From Hypholoma sublateritium FD-334 SS-4 (lineage: Eukaryota; Basidiomycota; Agaricomycetes; Agaricales; Strophariaceae), in assembly GCA_000827495.1 (NCBI GenBank), contig KN817677.1:1-64000 (forward strand): a stretch of DNA of 64,000 nt, in the 5' to 3' direction. The position numbers and the translations under genes are program-made. The notes beneath the pieces were generated by a model. It had not been told where the DNA came from. It saw only the letters and a list, made by a program, of their open reading frames with translations, and made no database searches. Positions 10,965 to 21,680 of the stretch are shown one piece after another. Position 1 is the stretch's first letter. Every line of letters begins with the position of its first letter.

Positions 10965-12201
10965 ATGGACGTCCAGGAAGAAGGCTTATCGCGAAAACGT
11001 CCCAGACTCGACGACTCGATGTCGGGCGATGGCGACGCACCGGAAGTCGAAGCCCTCAATACAATGGCCCAAGATACCCCGATTGTGCGGGATGAGGAAT
11101 ACTATCGAGTGGATGGGGACTGCGTTATCCAGGTAGGAGGGGTGACGTTCAAAGTTTGTCATTTCGCCTTGTCTTCCTTGAATTGCAAAGCTGACTTTGT
11201 TCTAGGTGCATCGCTTCTTGCTGGAGAGAGACCTGTCCGCGTTTGCCAATATGTTCAGCATGCCTCAAGGAGAAACTCCTCCACCTCAAGCGCTGACAGA
11301 CGAGAATCCCCTCGTGTTGCACGACGATGTCGACGACTTTCGAGCCCTCTGTTGGATCATCTACGCGCTGTGCGAGGTTTTCTTCGGCCGCCCTCTTCAT
11401 ACGTGACACTTACAACCAATTTCTAGTCCAACCGTCTATCAAAAGCAAAGCTCAGGATTTACAGCTGACATTGCCAAACTGGTGTCGCTCTTCATGATCG
11501 TACATAAATATCATTTCGAGTCGCACGAAAAATGGGCCCGAGGCCTCCTCCAAGCGCACTTGCAACAAACAGAATCCCCCGTGGTGCATGACTACATCAC
11601 CTCGTGCCCTTCTCTGCGCATCGAAACCCTTATGCGCGTGGCCAACACCGTCGATCCATCGAGCTTCCAGAAGAGCGTGCGCATCGCCTGGCTGCACCGC
11701 CTGAAGGAGCGGCCCAAGGAGAGCCTGACGGACGCGCTCCGCGTTGCGGAGGAACTGCAGGACCGCACCTTCCAGGCCGAGATATACTACGCCGAGATCC
11801 TGCGCACGGAGGTGCTCAGCGCCCCTGGCTCGACCGCGTGCGTCTCGGCCCCCACCGACCTCTTGCCGCACCAGAAGCTCGCGTTGTACCAGGGCTATTG
11901 GTCGCTCCAGAACTATTGGTCGCACACGCTGCGCACATGCCTGCGCAAGCGGTTTACGTGCCCACCGGCGCACTTGTGCAACCAGGAGTGGAAGCGCATC
12001 TGGCGCGACTACCGCACGAAGATGCTCGAGATCTCTTTCGACCCGTTCAAAGTCCTTGCCGAAATGGCGGCCGACCTGGAAATGTTGCCGACCCCCGCTG
12101 AGGCGTCCGTCGCCTGTGCCTGCGACTACTTGAATTCGCTCATCGACGCGTTGGAGAGGACCCTGGATGATCATTTCCTGGGACCTCAACCTAGTCCTTG
12201 A
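10965..12201 (+). CDS. BTB/POZ-family protein 2
   Basis: Three exons: 10965-11153, 11206-11369 and 11427-12201. The N-terminal tail is acidic/basic (SRKRPRLDDSMSGDGD). The BTB domain is complete: EEYYRVDGDCVIQVGGVTFK, then after a phase-0 intron VHRFLLERDLSAFANMFSMP, LTDENPLVLHDDVDDFRA and LCWIIYAL. The phase-2 intron in the last Leu codon uses a GTGCGA donor. The C-terminal helical part has KLALYQGYWSLQNYWSHTL and a C-x5-C-x3-W-x3-W signature (CPPAHLCNQEWKRIW). The nearby BTB gene 3 on the same strand and BTB gene 1 upstream suggest local duplication. Probable protein-interaction adaptor; partners unknown. Confidence 0.9.
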
Positions 12202-12443
12202 TTTATCATTTGCCAATATTATTCACGCATCGGAATATGCACAAAATCTGATATTATCTCATTAATTTTTAGTGTCATTAAATAAATCCTACGGATCCAC
12301 ATTTCCACAGGATTGGCTGCGCCCGCATCTCAGGCTGCTGCCGGGTCCTGGTATTCATTCGTAAAGACCTCCGCGTCGTCGACCTGTGCCGGAGTCGTGT
12401 CTATTTTCTAGCGCGCGCCTCCTGTCTAATATAATCATGATGC

Positions 12444-13252
12444 CTACTTCCACCCAGTATACAACCCAACAAAAATGACGAGGCCCATTACGCCACCCAG
12501 CAGCCGTAGGATCAGCAATGACGGGTAGTCCGAAGTCCATTTGTTGAATGTCGCTGTCCAGTGCTCAATGGTCGCGAAGATGCTCTCGCGCAAGTCCAAG
12601 AAGTACTCCTTCAGCGCGTCGAAGCGGTCCTCCATACAGCCTAAACAAAAATACGCAAAGTAAGTAAGGCCATTTCTAAGAGAAAGGGGAACGTACCTGG
12701 CGCCTGTCCATGCAGCAGGGAGCTGAGGTGGAACAGGGAGAGGATGAGAAGCTCGAGGAGGAGGAGACAAGGAACAAGAAGGATTATAGGCCCAAAGAAT
12801 ATTGACCAGCCTACTATATGAAATGGATGCGGGTTGTCGCGCACTAGAATAGATACATAAGTGACATTCCATCATGCATGCCAGCAGTCAGATGCACACC
12901 AAAGCAACACGCGCTCCAGAAGGCGTGGAATGTCCACGCCGCTGAGATAGCAAATACGCGTATGACTGAGATTGCAATAGGAGTGAAGTCAGAACTTCAT
13001 TGGGCCAGAATGAAAAAGAAACATACAGAGCGCGGGGAGGGTATGGACAAGCCACACCCATGCTACCTTCACCGCGTGTAGTATACATCTTGCTACAGTA
13101 AAGAATCAGTACTTGCCAGCATAAAGAGATAAATACACACCAAAGGTATCCAACGCGGTCACTAGCCTTTCAGCAGTACTCTGCTGCACCAGCATCCCCA
13201 CATTGGACGTATGAATCGCCAGTGACCGCCCCACGACGGCCTCGATGTACAT
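12444..13252 (-). CDS. Small multi-pass membrane protein, unknown
   Basis: Five exons on the minus strand give a protein of about 190 residues. It starts MYIEAVVGRSLAIHTSNVG, with hydrophobic segments around VAWVWLVHTLPAL, WTFHAFWSACCF, GWSIFFGPIILLVPCLLLLE and the C-terminal LLILRLLGGVMGLVIFVGLY. A polar stretch between the third and last (MEDRFDALKEYFLDLRESI) looks helical and soluble. The join that makes the third segment uses a donor inside TTT-G|GTGTGC and an acceptor CTATTCTAG; the alternative joins meet stops. Four membrane spans and no known motif; I do not recognise the family. It could be an endomembrane or mitochondrial protein, but the sequence does not say which. Confidence 0.6.
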
Positions 13253-13790
13253 TTAGGAAGAGAGAGGTGATAGTTCGATCCACTAGGAAGTTACGTGGGC
13301 GATAGTCTCATTCGCAACGTGTAAGAAGGGCGCAAAGAGCCTCGAGGCCAGCCGATGGCGCGCGTGGTGGTGGTGGTGTTGTCAGAAACTGCGGGGCCTG
13401 GAAAGCCCAAGTGAGACGTCTGTCCCGTTCTGGTGGCCGTGTTGAAGACGTCGAGAATGACTTTTATTGCAAACAAGCGCTTGTTGGCCGCAAGAGCATA
13501 CGAATTTCTTGTGGTTAGGGGTGGATGTCGGACCCGTAATGACTGTCGGAGCCAGCAAGACATGCCATCAATTCAACATCAAATCCCAAAGTTGATGAAT
13601 AACAAAAATAGAGCGCCGTCGCAGATCACCGATTTCTAACACAAGTTCGAAAGCATGCTATAGACTGCTACACATAATCGCAGATATCCCAACGACTCTC
13701 AGAATACAGAGCGAGATACAAAAATCAATGCTCAGCGCTCGGTGGGACGTGACTCAGCCGCGTTGATTGCCGGAAGTACCCGGTAACATC
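13253..13790. other. Intergenic region
   Basis: Holds only short frames and the promoter side of the membrane protein gene. No gene is supported. Confidence 0.6.
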
Positions 13791-13890
13791 GCCCGCCTAG
13801 CTCAATCGGATAGAGCGTCAGACTTTTACGGCGGGTTGACCACTGTTATCTGAAATCTGAAGGCTGCGAGTTCGACCCTCGCGGTGGGCT
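13791..13890 (+). tRNA. tRNA-Lys (anticodon UUU), with intron
   Basis: Acceptor arms GCCCGCC and GGTGGGC pair with one G-U. The D arm, the anticodon stem TCAGA/TCTGA and the T arm GCGAG/CTCGC with TTCGACC all fold. Anticodon TTT is followed by A37 and a 26-nt intron. Runs of T about 25 nt downstream fit RNA polymerase III termination. Apart from the wobble base, the mature sequence is identical to the tRNA-Lys(CUU) at 25097-25191. Confidence 0.95.
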
Positions 13891-14373
13891 ATGAGGTCTG
13901 TTATCCGAAAATGTTTTTTCTCCAGAGTCCACCGAACGTATTACATCCTTGTGATGACGTCAGACGAAGACAATTATTGACTGGCCTTGAAATCTCCTAA
14001 TTTGATCCATTGTGTGTAATCATCCATCTTGTATCCCGTGCACTCATATCGAGAAATCTGGTAGGCTGCAAAACAATTGCGTCGTGTTTTCTTCCGCTGG
14101 TTCTTTCGTACATCGATGCACCCATTTGAGTTATTACCTCGTATGTGGGCTCCCTATCTCTGTGGAACTTTATTTCATCGGATTACTCAATAGAACGGGT
14201 CATTTCGCCAATTCTTTTTGTCCTCTTTTGGACGCGACGGCGCCGTCATGGCCTGCCGCCGATGGCCCTAGCACATATATAGCGCAGGCCTGCGAAGGTA
14301 ACCAGGTTTCACTTTTGGGCCCTTCGACCACCGATACCAGACGACGCGTTGCCTCTTCTTTGGGCCTGCGACG
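13891..14373. other. Intergenic region between tRNA-Lys and BTB gene 3
   Basis: A T-run at about 13913 probably ends the tRNA transcript. No other gene is supported; the right end should hold the promoter of BTB gene 3. Confidence 0.6.
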
Positions 14374-15646
14374 ATGGTCGTGCCATTCCCCGCCTTACGA
14401 TACACCCGGCCCATGAGTTCGCCAAAAGGCGACGGCGTCTCCTTCTCCCTGTACCCCGCATACCCACGGTCGATGAAGCACAGACGCGATGTGAAGAATG
14501 CCGCTGAGCGGCAGAAAATTCGCTGGGTCCTTGTCGGTGGCACACCCTTCCAGGTTAGCATTGTGACCCGGTTATTGGATGCTTGCTCATCGCAAATATT
14601 CGTAGGTTTCCGACAGTTTTTTTGCGCTGATGCCTCAAAGACTGCGGGACAAGATACTGTTCTCGTCGGGAGGAGGGGTGACTTCTGAGAGACCCATTCG
14701 ACTCGGCCGTCATTCTAGTCTAGAATTTAGACGCCTACTCGATGCATTCAACGCCTACAAGTGAGTACCCCGCACCATGGTCCGCGGATATACCTTATCA
14801 TCCCGCAACAGCTATAAGCCCGCCGGCGTGAAAGCCCTCAGCCCCGAGCAGCCGGTCACGCTCGACCGCCCGCTCACACTCACCCGCCCTCTCGTACTCG
14901 ACCGCCCACTCGCGCCCAGCCACCCACTCACACTCGAGCACCTTCTCACGCTCGGCAGCTTCGCCTGTGTGTACCAGATGCGCGCCATCCAGCAGTGGTT
15001 CCTCCCCCTCTTCCGCGACCTCGTCCTCGCGCCCGCCTCCCCGCTGCTCGACCCCGCGCACGACCGCTACGTGTACCTCATGCGCATCGCGCTCTCGTAC
15101 CGCGACGCGCCGACGACAGATGCGCTCACGTTGCGGTGGGTCGCGAAGCTGCACCTCGGCGCGCTCGCGCCGCTGCCCGCGATCGCCTTCGCGGAGCTGC
15201 ACGGCCTCACGTTCCTGCTCGCGCACGCATATTACGTTTACCTCATGACCGTCGCGCGGCATATCCAGCGCGGGCAGGCGTTCGGCACCGCTGGCGCCCC
15301 CGCGCGGAGCCAGCGCACGCATATCCATGCGGGGTACCACTCGCTGCGCACGTACTGGCGTGCACTGAGTATGGACGCGCCGGCGTTCGACGCTGCGGAC
15401 GGGTGCGCGACGCATGGACGGTGTCTGCAGGGTTGGCGCACGCGATGGCCACGGCTGGCCGTGCGGCCGTGCGCGCTCCCGGAGGTGGACGTCATCGGGC
15501 GAACGCTCGTTATCGAGAAGGCGCTAACGAGCGACGCCCTTCTAGGCGCCTATATGGCGCCGGCGTGCAAGGCACGGGCGCTGAAGGCGGTCGCGGCGAA
15601 GCGAGACCGGATCTCGAAGCAGCTGCACCACCATTTCGACCTGTGA
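14374..15646 (+). CDS. BTB/POZ-family protein 3 (highly divergent)
   Basis: Three exons: 14374-14553, 14606-14760 and 14812-15646. Intron 1 is phase 0 after GTPFQ and intron 2 is phase 2 at the end of FRRLLDAFNAY, the same two positions as in the other BTB paralogs here. The BTB core is recognisable mainly by this layout and by DSFFALMPQRLRDKILFSSG. Exon 3 begins with an imperfect eight-residue repeat (DRPLTLTRPLVLDRPLAPSH) and is strongly GC-rich. It then keeps the C-terminal landmarks: HIHAGYHSLRTYWRAL and C-x5-C-x3-W-x3-W (CATHGRCLQGWRTRW). The ATG at 14374 is the first in frame; a second Met is at residue 14. Function unknown; a fast-evolving paralog is the best reading, and partial decay is possible. 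Confidence 0.7.
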
Positions 15647-16835
15647 TAATGATTATCGTTGGCCATGACAGCTACGACACACGCTATTGCTATCGCCCAT
15701 ATATATACCTAACTTATAGGATCTGCTTAATTGGAGTATGTATACCCTAATTTGTAATGTTATCGCTTGCTCGAATACATGTATTTTCAGCGTGTAAAAT
15801 ATTAGGAAATATTCAATGACCTGCCTCCTCCGTTAATACAGGTCGACAACAGGTCGATGGTACATGTTCAGCTATGCACATGCGTGCTGGTGAGGTGAGG
15901 AGTTTCAAGACCCGGCAGCGTGTTTGGATGCCGTAGAATTAGGAATATTCACGGTGAATGTGTTGATGGGCCCTGTACTGTGGGATGCTTTCGTAAATCA
16001 CATTAATCACAGGACGCGTTGATATCACATCTCGTTGTAAGCCTCCCCGTCAACAATTTACTGCGCTTTGGACGACTCAAGTGTGTATGTTGGAATTCCT
16101 GCTTATGATGCTGAGGGCGTCTATATATTTTCGTCTATAAATAGGTGTGGGCGCTAATTTCACCCCCAAGCAGAATCATCCACTGAGGCCGTAGCCATTA
16201 AATGAAGGAAATTCAAGTGGGATAGTACAAGCCAGGAAGACACTTTCTTCACATGCTATGCACGGTGCTTCTATGACCAAGGAGGAAGAACAACCGTTGA
16301 CCTGCATATCAATCTGCACACCATTTGCATGAATTAGCAACGGGTGAACCTTTACTGTTCTCCCATCACTCAGGTAGAGCGTAGTTGCACAGTGATCGAC
16401 TTATAAGAAGCAGTACATAGATGAAAGTTTGTTCTATTTATTGCAGTATGGGGTGTGCAAAGACATGCACGCTCAGCACACGCATGCACTGCGCATACGC
16501 ACAAACCATGCAAATATTCCGTCGCCCGCTGACTGCAGCTATGCTTCGGATGGATTCTGTAGAGCAATATTTTGTCATCCTTGAAGAAAAAATTATGGCT
16601 CGCATGGGAAATTGGTCTGTCGAAAACTCGGAGGGCCAAAAACTCTGCCGCCGCTAATTTTGGAAACCCTCGCCTGGGCAGTTTAAATTTGCCAAATGTT
16701 CTGATCGACCGCCTCACACATTCCGAAGCCTGCTTCCTTGTAATGCAGCACGGTGGCCTCACGTATTGAGCATTGGAACTTGCTGCGCAGCACATTACAA
16801 TGTTCATTCCCGCATAATCCTGTTGCATCTTCCCC
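15647..16835. other. Long intergenic region
   Basis: No gene is supported. A TATA-like CTATAAATA lies near 16135 on the plus strand with no recognisable gene downstream of it for about 800 bases. Confidence 0.55.
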
Positions 16836-16843
16836 TATATTAA
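16836..16843 (+). promoter_or_regulatory. Probable TATA box of the avidin gene
   Basis: TATATTAA lies about 140 bases upstream of the avidin start. A likely 5' UTR intron (GTAAGT at 16922 to CGCTAG at 16976) ends three bases before the ATG. Confidence 0.5.
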
Positions 16844-16979
16844 GGTCCCAGTGCTCTTCAGAGATAGCACCAGAGCGAGCTCTATAGACTACTATAGACT
16901 ACTTTGCATTGACCCCACTCAGTAAGTCCAATCCAAAAAAACCATAACCTTATAGCTAAACGTCCTACTCCGCTAGATC

Positions 16980-17462
16980 ATGAGCAACAGGCTCTCCGGC
17001 ATCTGGTACAACGAGCTTGGATCGACGATGATTCTGACCGCAGACGCGACCGGCTGTCTCAGCGGAAAATACAAATCCGCCGTTGGGAACGCTGAAGATT
17101 TCTATGTCCTCACCGGGCGGTACGACACAAACGCGCCATCGGACAAGGGCGTCTCCCTCGCCTGGACGGTGGCCTATAACAACAGCCTTCGCAACGCTCA
17201 TTCCACCGCGGGGTGGAGCGGCCAATTCTTCGACGACGACGACGGGGAAGAAAAGATCCTCACTCACTGGCTGCTGACTACGAGCTCTACTTCGGAGTCC
17301 GTCTGGAAATCAACCAACGTAGGAACGAACATTTTTACTCGCAACAGGCCCAGCACCGCTGATATTGCGAAGGCGCGGGCTATATTGGCAGAGTCGGCCA
17401 CTAAGTCTGAAAAGGTGGCCGCTGAGTCGAGAAGGTCGGGATCCCGACTTGCCCGATTATAG
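16980..17462 (+). CDS. Avidin/streptavidin-family biotin-binding protein
   Basis: A single open frame of 160 residues. The core (residues 5-124) aligns by eye to the eight-stranded avidin barrel: GIWYNELGST, YKSAVGNAE, YVLTGRYD, SLAWTVAYNN, NAHSTAGWSGQF, ILTHWLLTTSS, VWKSTNVG, IFTRNRP. Equivalents of the streptavidin biotin contacts are present: N11, S15, Y31, S33, N37, W62, S75, W79, W97 and W109. Two differ: the position of streptavidin T90 is A77, and that of D128 is N117 (avidin itself has Asn there). There is no signal peptide, as in the fungal tamavidins, so the protein should be intracellular. A 36-residue Ala/Lys/Arg/Ser-rich tail (125-160) follows the barrel. Fungal avidins are thought to starve biotin-dependent grazers or microbes; that role is inferred here. 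The loop YKSAVGNAE and the block YVLTGRYD are very close to bacterial streptavidin. Confidence 0.93.
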   Translation: MSNRLSGIWYNELGSTMILTADATGCLSGKYKSAVGNAEDFYVLTGRYDTNAPSDKGVSLAWTVAYNNSLRNAHSTAGWSGQFFDDDDGEEKILTHWLLTTSSTSESVWKSTNVGTNIFTRNRPSTADIAKARAILAESATKSEKVAAESRRSGSRLARL

Positions 17463-17725
17463 TGATTGTTATTAGGCCCGTGGAAATGTATGACGGGACA
17501 TGATTGACATAAGTACAGAAAATAAGAAATACAGTGTGCAACGCTGCAGTAGTTAGTGCATAATAATTTGATCGATCAACACACTTTCAGGGCTATAACA
17601 ATTCAATGTTACAAGATTGTTTATTTCCAGCTGTCGATTGCAAGACACTCATTATTGCGCCATCTAATTTCAAATACAACAAGAACAATGAATTTTTACA
17701 CCTACACGTCCAGGAATAATATTAT

Positions 17726-18991
17726 TTAAGCAAGAGTGGGATTGTTCTCCGCGAAGTACTCGTGCGAGTCAGCGTTATCAATAGCTGAAGCAGGGTCACT
17801 CTTGGCAAGTGCCTTGCACGCAGTTTGGCCATAAACATGGTCATCAGTTCCACCGTTGACGGTGAAGTGGGAAGACTCGTGGATGATGGTTCCGCCCTGA
17901 AATGAGAGTAAATAAATGGAGTAATTATTAGGGTAGACATTGTGCAGACCTTGGAGTCAGTGCCAGTGGTGGGGGCGTCCCAGAAGGCGCCGCACAAGTT
18001 GATCGTGCCGAAGCTATGTTGAGATTACATTGTCAGCGTCGCATCGACTAGCAAGGCGTGCGCGACTTACGTGTCAGGATAGACGAAGGCGTAGGTGTCG
18101 GCCTCCGTGCACGAGCAATCCCAGGTGAACGACGAGAAGGTATTGCCGCTGATCTTGGTGTAGTGCGAGACGACGGTGGTGTGGCGCGCGGCGGTGTACG
18201 CGCCGAACCAGGTCGTGTAGCGCGTCGTCGCCGCGGTGTTAGCGACGGCGTACGAGCTGGCGGCAGCGGCATAGGCCTGAGCAGCAGACGCAGCGGCGAC
18301 GAGAGAGGTCTTCTGCGCGGCGGTGCAGCCGACGTAGGTCGCGCGGCGGGCGAGCGTGGAGGTGGGACGCGGGACGACGAGCTTGCCCGAGACGTGCGCG
18401 GAGTGCGCCTCGGAGTCGGCGTAGATGGTCGAGATGGTCGCGTCGGCATTGACGATCGAGAACGCGTTGCGCGCGTGGATGTCGTAGCTCGCGGCTCCGG
18501 ACGCGGTGAAGTTGTACGTGTGCACAACTAGATGAGAGGCAAAGATTAGCGCGTGCGCAATAGCCCAAGAAAAAATATACATACGATCGTGGTCGACAGC
18601 GACGGACTCGCCAGGCGCGAGGACGGTGAAGGCGCCAAGCTCAGCAGCGGTGCTGGGGACGTATTTGAGCTTGATGCCGGTGAACGAAGGCGTCGCGCCG
18701 GATCCGGCGGAGATCGCGAACGTGTCGGTAGGGAGCTTGTTCAAGGGCCCGCGGGGATCATTCAAGATCTTGAGGGTCTCGTCACCAGTGTTGGTCAGGG
18801 TGGTAGTGAGCTTGAGGTTTTCCACGGAGCTGACGGAGGAGGGCCCTGATAGACAATTCAGCACTATTTTCTGCCAAATACTTCTGAGCAGACATACCAG
18901 ACACTTTCAGGGAAAGGGATTGCGTCGCCGAGACAAGGGCCACGAGCGAGGCAAGGGAGATGAACGTTCCGCGAAGAGACTGGGAGAACAT
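17726..18991 (-). CDS. Peptidyl-Lys metalloendopeptidase (M35 deuterolysin family)
   Basis: Five exons on the minus strand: 18898-18991, 18595-18845, 18071-18527, 17950-18013 and 17726-17896. A signal peptide (FISLASLVALVSA) leads into a propeptide of the M35 type (SSVENLKLTTTLTNTGDETL) that ends about STLARR. The mature enzyme starts ATYVGCTAAQKTSLVAAA. It has TTWFGAYTAARHTTVVSHY, CSCTEADTYAFVYPDTFGTI, LCGAFWDAPTTGTDSK, the zinc motif HESSH, the aspzincin GTDDHVYG and ADSHEYFAENNP. This is the mushroom Lys-N type, a secreted protease cutting before lysine. All catalytic residues are present. A minus-strand TATAAATG lies about 65 bases upstream of the ATG. Confidence 0.95.
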
Positions 18992-19983
18992 GATGATGAA
19001 GATACTTGAGCTTGAGCGGCGACTTCAATGAGTCTGTGTAGCACAACTCGGCCTGCATTTATAGGCAAACGAATGCCGCTAAAGACGCCCGACGAATATT
19101 GGGTCGCTGAAGAACCAGCGTGATACACAAGGCACGATAAGGGCTCAGCGTGATCCTCAGAGAGCAGTTGCGATCCATCGCTGATCAACATGGTTCGAGG
19201 TTAGCCGCCACAAGATGATCCTTCGTGCTAAAAATAGCCTTGCTTGCGTTGTGTGGAAAACGCCGCCAAGTTAGCGCCAAGGGCCGCTCCTTCCACTAAT
19301 ACCTTAACGCCAAGTATCAATAACACGATGTCAATGGTCGCTAACGTGGATAAGGTCTATAAATAGTACACCTTCGCGGAGGAGAGCACGGCGAAATATG
19401 TAAACAGCCCTAGACATGGTCATTAGACTGACCGATAGAAAAAAATGACACCACAGAAAGCATGGGGCGCAATCATACTCAGACAAGATTACTGTCCGTC
19501 ATCCTTTCCAGCGCATCACCTGCTGGTCCGCCTTACGCACCCTTACCATCAGGAATGGAGTCACCATACTACTCCGTGCAGATACAATATCACTTCGACG
19601 CAAACGGCTCCAAGGAAGCAAGTTATATAGATGACCTTCTCGAAAACTTAGGGGCAATCCTGGGAAGAAGGCTGCCGGGATACTTTGACAATACAGTCTG
19701 CGAAGGAGTCCTTTACCAGATTTCAGTGAGGTTGAGGAGAGGGATGACTTAAAAGTTAACAGACTCTGTGCGGTTTTGTCAGCTACAGACCCCGATCGAA
19801 ACACGGTCATGACACCAAGAGAAGCGTCAATTAACTGCAATTGCTGGGCTTTGCTGGGCTCCCGGCCGTTTGCTGCTTCTAATCACGCGCGATGCTAGTA
19901 ATGAGTGGCCCATATGACGGTTTTTTAGATAGTGTATAGTGTTCATGTGCATGCAATATATCGTCTAGAATCATGCCGAACCA
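18992..19983. other. Intergenic region with TATA elements
   Basis: Contains the minus-strand TATA element of the protease gene (19056-19064) and a plus-strand CTATAAATA near 19357 with no recognised gene behind it. Short frames after 19445 have no family resemblance I can see. Confidence 0.55.
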
Positions 19984-21680
19984 TTATTGACGATGACACG
20001 GTACACATTTGATATTTGAGGCACTTAACCGGATTGACGACAAAGAAGAGAGCTCAGCAGAATTCCTCGAGTATACTGAAGCTGTACAATGGCCTGCATT
20101 TGTTGTTTTGGACCGCATATTGGGTGATATTGATGGTTTGTAGAATACATATTGTCTGGTACACCTCAGATGGAAAGGCGTTGCGAGATGAATGCCGATT
20201 GGTGCTAGTTCGAGAATATTGTTGTTTGGGCGCCTAATGTCGTAATCACCTGTAAGCAAGGTTCTCGAATCACCGAGTGCATACATAGTCAGCGTACCAT
20301 TTGGGAAGCCCATATTCATATTATACACAGGGAACTTGGGGAACCCGTACTTGTCGTTACCACTGACGACAACGTTGTTGCCCTCCGCTTGCTGCCAGTA
20401 AATCATCTAGGATGGAAGATGAGAAGACGCTCAAAAGAACAGTTCAGAGATCCACAGACTTGTTTCGGTCCGGTGACGCACTGTGCTGAATTGTCCTGGC
20501 ACCACTGTGGCGCAACGGCGGGGTATTTTATCGTGCGCACGGGATTCGTCTTGCTTCCCGTGACGGTACAGCGAAAGCCCTGCATGTACAGAGTAGGCTC
20601 GCCGCATCTAGATAACACGGAGTAAGTCCAAGACTAGCACTATCTGAAATATATAAGTTATCACCCGTTTGGTATCCACCCAAACTGGACGATTGCAAAG
20701 GGCGTCAGCAGGATTATTGGATGACGGTAGCCAAGCGCCACGTACAGCACATATGCACCCTGCAGCGGGACATGGAGGGAGGTCAGGTACAGAGTACTTG
20801 GCTATGCGCTTCCATGGCGTACTATATGAGAAAAATGGAATCAGTACCCGGTCCATTCCATAGGAGTCAAAACACACTTGTACAGAACAGAAAAAACGAC
20901 AAGGTTCTCCGGCGTCACGTCTGGAATTTCGGACTGGTACGAGATAGCGAATGCGGTTCCGGAGGCCATGCTTTCATTCTGGGTGTGTACTGGGGTCGAC
21001 GAGCTCAGAGATGAGCCCGTAAGAAAATAATCAAATAAGGGGATAAATACTGTTAGGGTTGGAGATGCACTCCGAACCAGGCTGCTTGCCATCGCTAGTC
21101 GTGCCAAGGCCTGGGTGCTCCTGACCATCCACATAGGTCCCAAGAACAGGATCGGATACGAGATTGGTGAATACGCGGTTGACAGCATGTTCCACTGTGA
21201 AATCGCCGTTCGCTGGCCTGATTTTGGAGGGGTCAATCAAATAGTGAACGTAGAGGGACACGACTCACAACTCGAGGAAGTTTCCGGCATCAGGAGGAAA
21301 CTTGTCGCACTGTACAGAATGTCTAGGTCAGACCAGATCAATACACATCCTCGGAGCACATAACCCACATCGTTTATAGCATGGAACCACCATTGCGCTT
21401 TGGTCAACTGTACAAGTGTTTATCAGAAATGGGGGATATCTGATTGCTGATAAACGACCGACGTTATACATCGGCTGGAAAGCAGCGTTCGTATTGCGGT
21501 CATCGTCGCCTGCTTTATTTCCTCTCATACAATACATGCCTCAAAGATAAAATTAGCGGCTACCCTTCCAGCGCGATGACAGAACTAGCTTAATAGCACA
21601 CCTTTATGCCACGCTCCAACATGAGCACTGACGTGCCCTTCCAGAATAAGGAATGTGGCGAGCAAAATAAAGCGTGTCAT
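19984..21680 (-). CDS. Secreted protein of an uncharacterised fungal family
   Basis: About eight short exons on the minus strand. The start at 21680 gives the signal peptide [19 protein letters not shown] followed by HVGAWHK. Recognisable blocks are [66 protein letters not shown], the Cys cluster [42 protein letters not shown] and [19 protein letters not shown]. Basidiomycetes carry many secreted proteins with this order (WWFH, PANG, PACPAGGC, QAEGNN, YN-GF). Function is unknown; conserved His, Cys and aromatic residues suggest an extracellular binding or enzymatic role. I resolved most joins by frame and family order, but the 3' end is the least certain: a splice after PNG followed by a long C-terminal exon to 19984. 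Confidence 0.75.

Noticed and set aside
11452..12216. 254-residue minus-strand frame
   Set aside because: Antisense of BTB gene 2 exon 3, which has conserved landmarks in the plus frame.
14798..15415. Arg/Glu-rich minus-strand frame of 205 residues
   Set aside because: Antisense shadow in very GC-rich DNA of BTB gene 3; low-complexity composition.
18048..18531. Long Arg/Ser/Pro-rich and Gly/Arg-rich frames on both strands
   Set aside because: Shadows of the metalloendopeptidase exon, whose frame carries the family motifs.
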